From: an uncultured delta proteobacterium
GTDB taxonomy: Bacteria; Desulfobacterota; Syntrophorhabdia; Syntrophorhabdales; Syntrophorhabdaceae
DNA: 5,399 nucleotides
Reading direction: 5' to 3'
Assembly: GCA_903872255.1 (NCBI GenBank)
Contig: CAIQJW010000113.1
Span: 1-5,399 of the forward strand
A model generated the notes under the pieces. That model was not told the DNA's origin, did not search any database, and was given only the letters and a program-made list of their open reading frames with translations. The position numbers and the translations under genes are program-made. Below, piece after piece: positions 1 through 5,399 of the stretch (the stretch's first letter is position 1; each line of letters starts with the position of its first letter).

Positions 1-1637
1 AAGGCATGCTTCAGGGAATTGGTGATCAGTTCATTGAGAATGAGTCCCACAGGTACTGCCAGGGTTATATCTAACGAGACATCCTTCGCATTGGACTCTA
101 TTGTAATATCTCTGTCAGGAGCGTAGATGCCTTTCAGCCTGGAAGAGATATCGTGCATATAGCTCTCCATGTCGATATGGGACAGGTCTGTTTTCTCATA
201 AAGCTTCTGATGGACGAGGGCCATGGAGTAGATCCGGTCACGGCTTTCATTAAATGCGGCCCGGGCCTGCTCTTTGTTTTCTATCTTATTTGATTGCATG
301 CTGAGGAGGCTTATAACGACGCTCAGGTTGTTCTTTACCCGGTGGTGGATTTCCTTAATGAGGACCTCCTTTTCCCGGAGGGAGGCCTTGATCTGTTCCT
401 CGGCGAGTTTGCGGTCGGTGATGTCAAGGATTGCCCCGATCTGCCCACTCACGATGCCCTGAATGTTAGTGAAAATAGCCTTATTGAAGATAACGTCTCG
501 TGTTTGACCAAGCGCAGTTTTTATCTGAGATTCGTAATATTGTGTATTCCCGTTCTCGAAAAGCTCGACATCCTTGGTGTGATAGATTTCTGCATGCTCC
601 GGTGGATTGATGTCAAATACTGTCTTGCCGATTAATTGCTCTTTTTTTGCACCAAAAAATGTCTCGAAAGCCTTGTTGAATCCAAGGTATCGTCCATCCC
701 TGTCCTTATAGAAAACCGGAATCGGGATTGAATTGAGTAGCGTGTTCAGAAAATATTCGTTTTCCTGCAACGCCACCTCTGTCTGTTTACGCTCGGTGAT
801 GTCGCTTATCACTACGCGGTACAGCAGATTGGCTTCACTGTCTTGCGCTGTGGTCACCTCGACACGTGCCCAAACCATGGTTTCATCTTGTCGCACCATA
901 CGTATTTCCAATGCCCGCGTTGCTTCGCCTGTTTCAGTAAGCAACTTGAGGTACCGGTAGTAGATATCCCGGTCCTCGGGAAGGATAAAACGGGATAATG
1001 GCTGCTTGATGAGAGCACTTTTCACCATACCAAGTATCCTGGCGGCGGCGAGATTGGTTTCCAGTACCAGCTTTTTTTCGCTGAGGGTGAGATAGCCCAC
1101 AGGGGCCAAATCATAGAGGTCGAAGTACCGTGTCTTGGAGACCTCAAGTTCCAACTGAGCGAGGCGAAGTTCCTCGTTCTGCATCTTCAGTTCGAGCTGA
1201 TGTGTCCGCAGTTCTTCATCCGCCAGCTTGTGTGCCTCTTTTTCATGTACTTCATCAAGCGCCCGTTTGACAGAGAAGGGGAGCCTGTCCAGCCGGTCCT
1301 TCAAGACATAATCGACAGCTCCACGCCTGATAAGCTCAATAGCCTTTTCCTCACCGATCATTCCCGAAACACAGATAAAGGGAACATCGGGGCACATCTC
1401 GTTGCGCAACCGCAGCGACCCAAACCCATCAAACCCGGGTAATGTGAAATCGGACAGGATGATGTCATATTTTCGACTGCTCAGCGCAGAGATAAAGTCC
1501 GTTTCTGTCTCAACACGATCCATGTGCAGATCATATCCTGCATCTGTCAATAATTCGCGAACTATCTCGAAGTCCCGGGGAGAGTCCTCAAGGTACAGTG
1601 CATTCAGCACCACGTCCCCTTTGATATCCTGGTCCAT
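1..1637 (-). CDS. Hybrid sensor protein REC-PAS-PAS-HisKA_2 histidine kinase (C-terminus cut by window edge)
   Basis: Predicted cytoplasmic kinase; no membrane segment is seen. 545 complete codons are present and the frame stays open to base 1. Residues 12-128 form a receiver domain: acidic pair E17/D18, phosphoacceptor D63 (LSDFTLPGFDG), S91 in CVSG and K113 in VLKD. Residues 129-168 are a charged coiled coil. PAS domains span about 168-285 (DLAPVGYLTLSEKK, ending SDITERKQTE) and 293-412 (SIPIPVFYKDRDGRYLGFN, ending DITDRKLAEE). Residues 420-500 are a HisKA_2 dimerisation/phosphotransfer region with EIHHRVKNNL; H432 is the likely phosphorylated histidine. The ATP-binding domain begins with the N-box NELITNSLKHA at 535-545, so roughly 80-100 residues are missing. 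The ATG start is chosen because it follows the TAG of the preceding receiver gene after one base and has a GGGGGAA Shine-Dalgarno. Third gene of the operon. The architecture suggests that phosphorylation of the N-terminal receiver tunes the C-terminal kinase; this is inference. Domain family calls are confident; signal and target are unknown. Confidence 0.93.
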   Translation of the reverse strand, partial: MDQDIKGDVVLNALYLEDSPRDFEIVRELLTDAGYDLHMDRVETETDFISALSSRKYDIILSDFTLPGFDGFGSLRLRNEMCPDVPFICVSGMIGEEKAIELIRRGAVDYVLKDRLDRLPFSVKRALDEVHEKEAHKLADEELRTHQLELKMQNEELRLAQLELEVSKTRYFDLYDLAPVGYLTLSEKKLVLETNLAAARILGMVKSALIKQPLSRFILPEDRDIYYRYLKLLTETGEATRALEIRMVRQDETMVWARVEVTTAQDSEANLLYRVVISDITERKQTEVALQENEYFLNTLLNSIPIPVFYKDRDGRYLGFNKAFETFFGAKKEQLIGKTVFDINPPEHAEIYHTKDVELFENGNTQYYESQIKTALGQTRDVIFNKAIFTNIQGIVSGQIGAILDITDRKLAEEQIKASLREKEVLIKEIHHRVKNNLSVVISLLSMQSNKIENKEQARAAFNESRDRIYSMALVHQKLYEKTDLSHIDMESYMHDISSRLKGIYAPDRDITIESNAKDVSLDITLAVPVGLILNELITNSLKHA

Positions 1638-1638
1638 C

Positions 1639-2085
1639 CTATTCCCCCGGCTCCGGCGGCAACTCATTGAGCACAGCCCAGAATACTCCCAATTGTTTTA
1701 CTGCATCAAGAAACTCCTTGAAATTTACCGGTTTCACCACATAGGCGTTTACCCCGAGGTCGTAAGACCTTTTCAGGTCCGGTTCCTCCCGGGAGGAAGT
1801 GAGTATGACAACGGGAATCCTTTTCAGCCTGTCGTCGCCTCGAATCGCCTCAAGCACCTCGATGCCGTCCATGCGCGGCATTTTGATATCCAGCAGTATC
1901 ACTGCCGGCTCCTCCTTTTTACGGAGTTTGTACACGCCTTCGTAACGTAAGTATTCCATCGCCTCCACGCCATCTTCCACAACTGTTACCCGGTTGGCAA
2001 GGTTATATTCGGCAAGGGCCTCGAGCGTTAATTCGACATCCTTTGGGTCGTCTTCCACGAGCAGGATCTTTCTCAAATCGATCAT
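1639..2085 (-). CDS. Stand-alone response regulator, Rcp1-like receiver domain
   Basis: A 148-residue single-domain receiver protein that accepts a phosphoryl group on an aspartate; cytoplasmic. Visible residues are acidic pocket E11/D12/D13 (LLVEDDPKD), phosphoacceptor D66 in LLDIKMPRMDG, T96 in VVILTSS and K118 in YVVKPVNF. The C-terminal tail LGVFWAVLNELPP is characteristic of the Rcp1 family that partners bacteriophytochrome-type kinases. There is no output domain, so it probably acts as a shuttle in a phosphorelay or through protein contact. The open frame runs on to 2343, but that extension overlaps the upstream kinase gene. The ATG at 2085 is preceded by AAGGAGG with 5-base spacing and starts exactly where receiver homology begins (MIDLRKILLVEDD). 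It lies 10 bases after the sensor kinase stop and one base before the hybrid kinase start, so all three are co-transcribed. The likely phosphodonor is the adjacent 818-residue kinase, whose HisKA type matches this receiver class; this is inferred from context. Confidence 0.95.
   Translation of the reverse strand: MIDLRKILLVEDDPKDVELTLEALAEYNLANRVTVVEDGVEAMEYLRYEGVYKLRKKEEPAVILLDIKMPRMDGIEVLEAIRGDDRLKRIPVVILTSSREEPDLKRSYDLGVNAYVVKPVNFKEFLDAVKQLGVFWAVLNELPPEPGE
1642..1648 (-). promoter_or_regulatory. Shine-Dalgarno of hybrid kinase inside end of receiver gene
   Basis: GGGGGAA ends 4 bases before the ATG at 1637 and sits within the last codons of the receiver gene, whose TAG is at 1641-1639. 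Ribosomes finishing the receiver would be on top of the next start, which indicates translational coupling. The match to the consensus is moderate. Confidence 0.6.
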
Positions 2086-2090
2086 GGTGC

Positions 2091-2097
2091 CCTCCTT
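2091..2097 (-). promoter_or_regulatory. Shine-Dalgarno of receiver gene overlapping kinase stop codon
   Basis: AAGGAGG, a near-perfect anti-16S match, lies 5 bases before the ATG at 2085. Its two A bases belong to the TAA stop of the sensor kinase (2098-2096). The site decides the receiver start over the longer open frame reaching 2343 and points to stop-restart coupling of the kinase and its receiver. Confidence 0.85.
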
Positions 2098-4552
2098 ATC
2101 TTTGCGGTAATGTAAAATAGAATACGGCCCCCCTATCGGGTTCGCCTTCGGCCCATGTACGGCCTCCGTGCCTGTGAACAATGCGGCGCACATTGGCAAG
2201 CCCGATGCCGGTCCCTTCAAATTCTCTTGCGGGATGAAGACGTTGAAATACCCCGAACAGTTTATGCGCATACCGCATATCAAAACCGACGCCGTTGTCA
2301 CGGACAGAAAAAACGAATTCTTTGTCCTCTTCTCGAGCTCCAATTTCTATCCTGGCCTTATCCCTCGTTCGGGTGAACTTGACTGCGTTGCTCAGCAGAT
2401 TGAGCCAGACCAACTGCAGCAGGGCGCGGTCGCCGGGGACATGCGGCAGTGTTGCGCCGACCCATTCGATGCTGCGCCCGGTGGCATCACGTGTTACCGT
2501 TTCCAGTGCTTCCCGGAGAACGTCGTTCATATCCAGGTTTGCCAGTCTAATTTCCAGCCTGCCGGTTCTGGAAAACCGCAGCAGGTCGTCGATCAATACG
2601 CCCATCTGATGCGCTGAATCGACGATGGTGTTCAGGTAGTGCGTTCCCTTGTCGGGAAGGGAATCGTGAAATTGTCTGGCCAACAGATCGGCATACCCGT
2701 CGATGTGCCGTAAGGGAGCACGCAGGTCATGGGAAACGGAGTAGCAGAAAGCCTCCAGTTCTTTGTTGGCGGCTTCAAGCTGGGCGGTGCGGTCGCGCAC
2801 GCGCTGCTCCAGTTCAACATTTAATCTACGTATCTCCTCTTCCGCCTGCTTGCGGTCGGTAATATCCTCTCCGGAGGATAATAAGCCGATGATTTGAGAT
2901 GATGTGTCACGCAGGACCGCGTTATGAAAAGCAAGGATGCGCTGTTGCCCATCTTTTGTCAGGACAGGGTTCTCGTAGTACTCGACATGAGCGATCTCAC
3001 CCTTCATCAATTGATTAAAAACTCCGGTTACTTCTTCGCGCATTTCTTCCGGCAGACAGGTATCAATCCAGTTTTGCCCCAGGATCTCCTGCTCGGTGTA
3101 ACCCAGGATTGCGCAACCTTTTTTGTTGATCAGGGTAATATAGCCTTGCGCATTCAGGACAATTAGCATTACTTCTGCGGTATTCAGGTATAACTGTGCT
3201 CGATCGCGTTCTTTCCGGAGGTTTTCTTCCGCCTGTTTGCGCCCGGTGATGTTCTCGAAAGTCACGGCGACAAATCCCGGGGCTGTCCGGTAAGCAGAAA
3301 CACCATACCACCTGTTGAGTCCCTCAGCATAGTTTTCAAAATATTCAGGGATACCCGTCTTATCGACCCTGCCGTAATTTTCAATCCAGTAGTTTTCGAG
3401 TCCGGGGACGCTTTCCCGTAGCGTACGACCGATAATTGCCTCTTTTTCCAAACCCGTTAGTTTTTCATGGGCCGGATTAACATCCATATAACGACAATCA
3501 ATCGATTTTCCCTCTTGATCATATATCATTTCAAAGAGGGCAAATCCGCTTGTCATTGAGGCAAACATCAACCGGTATTTCTCCTCGGCCTGGAGGAGCT
3601 CAATTGATTTCCGGTACTTATACTCCCTCCTAACGTAGAATACACAGAACGTAAGAAGAAGAAATATAACAAAACCTGTAATTGCGGAACGTGTGGAATA
3701 TACATATAACGACTTCAGGATTACACTTTCCTCCTGCCCCACAATGACTGACCAGCCAATCCCTCTTACCGGTGCAATGGATACATAGGAGATCCTGCCA
3801 TCTCCTTTTGCATCCGCAATTTCCATATCACTAATGGTTCCTGCAACTGCCTTTTCCAGTACTTGCGCGATAGGGTATTTTGTTATTTCCTTCTCGTAGG
3901 GAACGGTATTGCTGAATATGATGCTTCCCTCCTGATCGAGGAGTGTAATATTTTGTTTGGGATATATCGTATTTTCCTTGACTAAGGTGGCGAGGAAGGC
4001 GATGTCCTGGGAGGCATTGAGTGTCCCGATGACCTTGCCTTTTTTGTCGAATACCGGGACAGATACGGCAACGGCAAGGCCCTTTTCCAGAACAATCAAA
4101 CGAAACAGTGTGGAAACATAGGGAGTCCAGTTCTTGCTTACCCCCTTATACCAGTCACGGTAGGCCAGGTTCTTACCAAAGCCCTTACTGTCCACCGGAT
4201 AGTTTGCCCAGAGCGTCCCCAGTTGGTCGGTGATAAAGAGGGCATCCATCTCAGCATGAACAGTGCTCAAGGACCTCATGTGGGAGATGACGTGATTAAA
4301 ATCTTTTTTCTCTACTGCATCGATAAAGAGCGGGCGCCGGGCGTATGACTCCAGAACTCCCATAGCTGCCCTCTGGTGCTCATAAAGGAGTGTGGAGAGG
4401 AACTTTGCCGTTGATTTATTTTCAGCAATTGTATCATCGAATACATATTGGTAGTGACTGCGTATAATTTGAAAGGTGACGAAAGATGTAATAATAAAGA
4501 GAAACACAATTATTACGGCATAAAATTTATTGTTTTCAAATAAGGTTTTCAT
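2096..4552 (-). CDS. Membrane sensor histidine kinase: dCACHE-like sensor, PAS-PAS, HisKA, HATPase_c
   Basis: An 818-residue inner-membrane sensor that autophosphorylates on histidine in response to a periplasmic signal. TM1 is about residues 10-30 and TM2 about 288-307. The 250-residue loop between them resembles a double CACHE small-ligand sensor (LFITDQLGTLWANYP, YRDWYKG, GWSVIVGQEE). PAS domains follow at about 322-440 (ending FENITGRKQAEE) and 448-570 (ending GEDITDRKQAEE), then a coiled coil at 570-600. The HisKA segment AFCYSVSHDLRAPLRHIDGY places the phosphoacceptor at H608. The ATP-binding domain (705-818) has N-box N718/N722 (WLNLLSNAVKF), G1 DNGVGFD (D752), F-box KLFGVFQRLH and G2 GTGIGLA (780-786), so every catalytic motif is intact. 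The ATG is the first start after an in-frame TGA four codons upstream, and GGAG lies 4 bases before it. The HisKA subtype is the bacteriophytochrome-like one usually paired with Rcp1-type receivers, and such a receiver is the next gene. The ligand cannot be told from sequence. Confidence 0.96.
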   Translation of the reverse strand: MKTLFENNKFYAVIIVFLFIITSFVTFQIIRSHYQYVFDDTIAENKSTAKFLSTLLYEHQRAAMGVLESYARRPLFIDAVEKKDFNHVISHMRSLSTVHAEMDALFITDQLGTLWANYPVDSKGFGKNLAYRDWYKGVSKNWTPYVSTLFRLIVLEKGLAVAVSVPVFDKKGKVIGTLNASQDIAFLATLVKENTIYPKQNITLLDQEGSIIFSNTVPYEKEITKYPIAQVLEKAVAGTISDMEIADAKGDGRISYVSIAPVRGIGWSVIVGQEESVILKSLYVYSTRSAITGFVIFLLLTFCVFYVRREYKYRKSIELLQAEEKYRLMFASMTSGFALFEMIYDQEGKSIDCRYMDVNPAHEKLTGLEKEAIIGRTLRESVPGLENYWIENYGRVDKTGIPEYFENYAEGLNRWYGVSAYRTAPGFVAVTFENITGRKQAEENLRKERDRAQLYLNTAEVMLIVLNAQGYITLINKKGCAILGYTEQEILGQNWIDTCLPEEMREEVTGVFNQLMKGEIAHVEYYENPVLTKDGQQRILAFHNAVLRDTSSQIIGLLSSGEDITDRKQAEEEIRRLNVELEQRVRDRTAQLEAANKELEAFCYSVSHDLRAPLRHIDGYADLLARQFHDSLPDKGTHYLNTIVDSAHQMGVLIDDLLRFSRTGRLEIRLANLDMNDVLREALETVTRDATGRSIEWVGATLPHVPGDRALLQLVWLNLLSNAVKFTRTRDKARIEIGAREEDKEFVFSVRDNGVGFDMRYAHKLFGVFQRLHPAREFEGTGIGLANVRRIVHRHGGRTWAEGEPDRGAVFYFTLPQR

Positions 4553-4556
4553 GCAT

Positions 4557-4560
4557 CTCC
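4557..4560 (-). promoter_or_regulatory. Shine-Dalgarno of sensor kinase
   Basis: GGAG is separated by only 4 bases (ATGC) from the ATG at 4552. The spacing is tight but usable. An ATG at 4556 lies in another frame and is not the kinase start. Confidence 0.55.
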
Positions 4561-4648
4561 GTCACGGGATGTCAATGAATAATAAGATATTAAACTGATA
4601 GGGCCGTTTCTGTATGTCCTCTTTCCCTTTCTTACCTTGTTCTCTCTA

Positions 4649-4677
4649 ACTATGGTGTTATATTTACCAAATGTCAA
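4649..4677 (-). promoter_or_regulatory. Predicted sigma70-type promoter of the three-gene signalling operon
   Basis: A perfect -35 TTGACA (4677-4672), a 17-base AT-rich spacer and a -10 CATAGT (4654-4649, 4 of 6 consensus bases) point towards the sensor kinase. Transcription would start near 4642 and give an untranslated leader of about 90 bases. It is the best such pair in the gap on this strand. No extended -10 TG is visible and the -10 match is only fair, so it remains a prediction. Confidence 0.5.
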
Positions 4678-4693
4678 CAGGACTAATTAGGGA

Positions 4694-4713
4694 AGCAACT
4701 ACTGCCTGTTGCT
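4694..4713. repeat. Short inverted repeat upstream of the predicted promoter
   Basis: Arms AGCAAC and GTTGCT (6 perfect pairs) flank an 8-base centre. It lies about 17 bases upstream of the predicted -35 box, where an activator operator could sit. No run of T follows on either strand, so it does not look like an intrinsic terminator. A chance origin is quite possible. Confidence 0.3.
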
Positions 4714-4772
4714 ACGCATACGGAAATATATTGACCCCTTGACAGGAGGACTACAGGATGTCCCCTTAGTTT

Positions 4773-4789
4773 CACTTTTTTTTGAAGTG
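4773..4789. repeat. Short inverted repeat with T-rich centre next to the tRNA fragment
   Basis: CACTT and AAGTG flank TTTTTTG. It lies directly beside the tRNA-Arg remnant, on its 3' side, where a tRNA gene's terminator would be. The stem is only 5 pairs and no T-run follows it on the minus strand, so it is a weak candidate at best. Confidence 0.25.
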
Positions 4790-4831
4790 GGCGCCCGAGA
4801 GGGATCGAACCTCTAACCTTTGGATTCGTAG
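4788..4831 (-). pseudogene. 3' half of a tRNA-Arg(ACG) gene, 5' half absent
   Basis: Read on the minus strand, the fragment begins with an anticodon loop CTACGAA (anticodon ACG, arginine) at 4831-4825, then anticodon-stem 3' strand TCCAA and a 5-base variable loop AGGTT. A perfect T-arm follows: stem AGAGG/CCTCT around loop TTCGATC, which fits TTCRANY. The acceptor 3' strand CGGGCGC comes next, then CCA directly, so the discriminator base seems to be missing. Upstream (4842-4920 read in reverse) there is no D-arm (AGCTCAG-like) and no GCGCCCG acceptor 5' strand, so this cannot be a working tRNA. A tRNA copy running from the anticodon loop to the 3' end is the classic footprint of a tyrosine-recombinase element integrated at a tRNA gene. 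Recognition of the half-tRNA is strong; the cause is inferred. Confidence 0.8.
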
Positions 4832-4841
4832 GTATATCCAA
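4820..4841 (-). other. Candidate attachment-site core at the tRNA-Arg anticodon region
   Basis: On the minus strand TTGGA (4841-4837) and TCCAA (4824-4820) form inverted arms around 12 bases that include the anticodon loop CTACGAA. An intact tRNA would have the same kind of arms around only the 7-base loop; here TATAC is inserted between the 5' arm and the loop. Tyrosine integrases often recombine at the anticodon stem-loop using such arms around a 7-base overlap, so the left arm may come from the element. No integrase gene is visible in the window. Confidence 0.4.
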
Positions 4842-4860
4842 TAGTATCAACGGTTTTGCA

Positions 4861-4879
4861 CGGTATTAGCTAATAACCG
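4861..4879. repeat. Near-perfect palindrome with one-base bulge
   Basis: CGGTATTAG faces CTAATAACCG, giving 9 pairs with one extra A and no loop. It is 20 bases from the candidate attachment core on the side away from the tRNA fragment. It could be a binding site for a dimeric protein, such as a recombination accessory factor or repressor. There is no direct evidence for a function. Confidence 0.4.
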
Positions 4880-4947
4880 ATATTGTTGGAAGAAACTAAA
4901 TCACAGGGGTAACATCTTCGACGGTGTTGCCCCTTGTTCCCTCTTGT

Positions 4948-4969
4948 CTGGTGCACAAAAAGTGCACAG
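4948..4969. repeat. Hairpin of two GTGCAC palindromes downstream of the upstream kinase
   Basis: GTGCAC, five A (five T on the minus strand) and GTGCAC again make a 6-pair stem with a 5-base loop, extendable by two pairs past a bulge. It begins 17 bases beyond the stop of the kinase ending at 4986 and could shape the 3' end of that transcript. No U-rich tract follows on the minus strand, so a standard Rho-independent terminator is not supported. Each arm is itself a palindrome, so a tandem protein-binding site is an alternative. Confidence 0.4.
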
Positions 4970-4985
4970 TGGGAATTGGACATTG

Positions 4986-5399
4986 TTACGGACGTACATC
5001 ATCCTGCCCCGCCGTGAAGGTGATGGTGAATTCCGTTCCCCCGTCCCTTTTAAGTTCTACGGTCGCCCCAAGCTGCTCCGCCAGGCTGACAATGAGCTGC
5101 ATCCCCACGGACTCGGCGGCGGCGAGGTCCACATACTCGGGGAGACCAGCCCCGTTGTCCTTCACCGTCAGGCAGATATCGCCGCCGTTCCTTTGGAGGC
5201 TGACCATGACGGTGCCTTCCCTTCCATCGGGAAAGGCGTGTTTCATTGCGTTGCTGACAAGTTCATTCACGATGAGGCCCGCCGGGATAGCGGTGTTGAT
5301 ATCGATGAGGATATCCTTAATATCGGTTTTCATATTATCGGAAGGAAAATTATACGAGCGGGAGAGCTCCCAAAGGAGTTCCTCGATATACTTCTTGAA
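4986..5399 (-). CDS. HisKA_2-type sensor histidine kinase, C-terminal part (start beyond window)
   Basis: 137 codons and a TAA stop are visible; the frame is open to the window edge. An ATG at 5333 exists, but the 22 codons before it (KKYIEELLWELSRSY) are typical of the end of a HisKA_2 dimerisation region, so the true start lies outside. The ATP-binding domain is complete, numbered from the first visible codon: N-box NELVSNAMKHAF (45-56), G1 DNGAGLPE (D81), and a G2 region SVGMQLIVSLAEQLGA (97-112) with the QL-rich form usual in this family, then GGTEFTITF. It should phosphorylate a response regulator in the cytoplasm; its sensor part is unseen. It is related to, but clearly different from, the hybrid kinase at the left end. 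A 433-base gap with a tRNA scar and a separate promoter makes it unlikely to belong to the downstream operon. Confidence 0.92.
   Translation of the reverse strand, partial: FKKYIEELLWELSRSYNFPSDNMKTDIKDILIDINTAIPAGLIVNELVSNAMKHAFPDGREGTVMVSLQRNGGDICLTVKDNGAGLPEYVDLAAAESVGMQLIVSLAEQLGATVELKRDGGTEFTITFTAGQDDVRP

Larger units (their letters stand above)
4553..4985. other. 433-base intergenic gap between the two kinase transcription units
   Basis: I find no open frame of convincing length or coding character on either strand. The half from 4553 to about 4720 is AT-rich and carries the predicted promoter and leader of the sensor kinase operon. The middle (4788-4841) is the tRNA-Arg remnant. The rest, up to 4985, holds two palindromes and no recognised gene. 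The stretch 4741-4770 has a short direct repeat of ACAGGA (11 bases apart) of no clear meaning. Confidence 0.7.

Noticed and set aside
1402..1950. 182-codon open frame on the plus strand
   Set aside because: It is antisense to the hybrid kinase and the receiver gene, resembles no protein family I recognise and is explained by the codon use of the opposite strand.
1639..2343. Longer 234-residue version of the receiver protein
   Set aside because: The extra 86 residues overlap the kinase gene in another frame, show no domain character, and the strong Shine-Dalgarno supports the ATG at 2085.
2168..2617. 149-codon open frame on the plus strand, with a second frame at 2295-2609
   Set aside because: Both are antisense to the HATPase and HisKA region of the sensor kinase, where the minus-strand protein has every catalytic motif; they are shadows.
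405..3250. Repeated GGTGATGTC-like stretches (near 415, 797, 2855 and 3244)
   Set aside because: They encode the conserved DIT(D/E)RK motif at the end of each PAS domain, so they are protein-family similarity and not a DNA repeat.
4758..4769. Leader peptide after an AGGAGGA on the plus strand
   Set aside because: The ATG is followed by only two codons before TAG, and there is no gene downstream on that strand to regulate.
4948..4985. Intrinsic terminator for the kinase ending at 4986
   Set aside because: The hairpin is real, but no T-run follows it on the minus strand; the five T bases are in its loop.
4842..4985. Remnant of an integrase or transposase coding sequence
   Set aside because: The short open frames in this stretch show no recombinase motif (such as R..HxxR..Y) that I could identify.
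4986..5333. Complete 115-residue protein starting at 5333
   Set aside because: The frame is open upstream with HisKA_2-like sequence, and an ATP-binding domain alone would be unusual. It is the tail of a larger kinase.

Overview
The window is a bacterial chromosomal segment dense in two-component signalling genes. Every gene reads on the minus strand. PAS-rich sensor kinases with DITxRK(Q)xE linkers, an Rcp1-like receiver protein and a HisKA_2 hybrid kinase, at medium GC, are common in Desulfobacterota (Geobacter- or Syntrophales-like) and related environmental bacteria. That placement is only an inference; no marker gene is present.

Layout in transcription order, from high to low coordinates. 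(1) 4986-5399 is the C-terminal 137 residues of a HisKA_2-type histidine kinase whose start lies beyond the right edge. (2) 4553-4985 is a 433-base gap. It holds a 3' half of a tRNA-Arg(ACG) with no 5' half, which looks like the scar or attachment site of an integrative element. It also holds two short palindromes, a small inverted repeat and a good sigma70-type promoter pointing into the next gene. (3) 2096-4552 is a complete 818-residue membrane sensor kinase (TM, extracellular dCACHE-like sensor, TM, PAS, PAS, HisKA, HATPase). (4) 1639-2085 is a 148-residue stand-alone receiver protein of the Rcp1 type. (5) 1-1637 is a hybrid protein (receiver, coiled coil, PAS, PAS, HisKA_2, start of HATPase) cut off by the left edge.

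Genes 3-5 are almost certainly one operon. The receiver gene's Shine-Dalgarno overlaps the kinase stop codon, and the hybrid gene's ATG begins two bases after the receiver stop. A likely flow is: periplasmic ligand, then CACHE kinase (His608), then the receiver protein (Asp66) and/or the receiver domain of the hybrid (Asp63), which would control the hybrid's own HisKA_2 kinase (His432). None of the complete proteins has a DNA-binding or enzymatic output domain, so the final target is elsewhere or lies beyond the window.

I see no CRISPR array, rRNA, complete tRNA, transposase or toxin-antitoxin pair. The signalling genes are ordinary family members. The least ordinary item is the tRNA-Arg remnant with its flanking palindromes.
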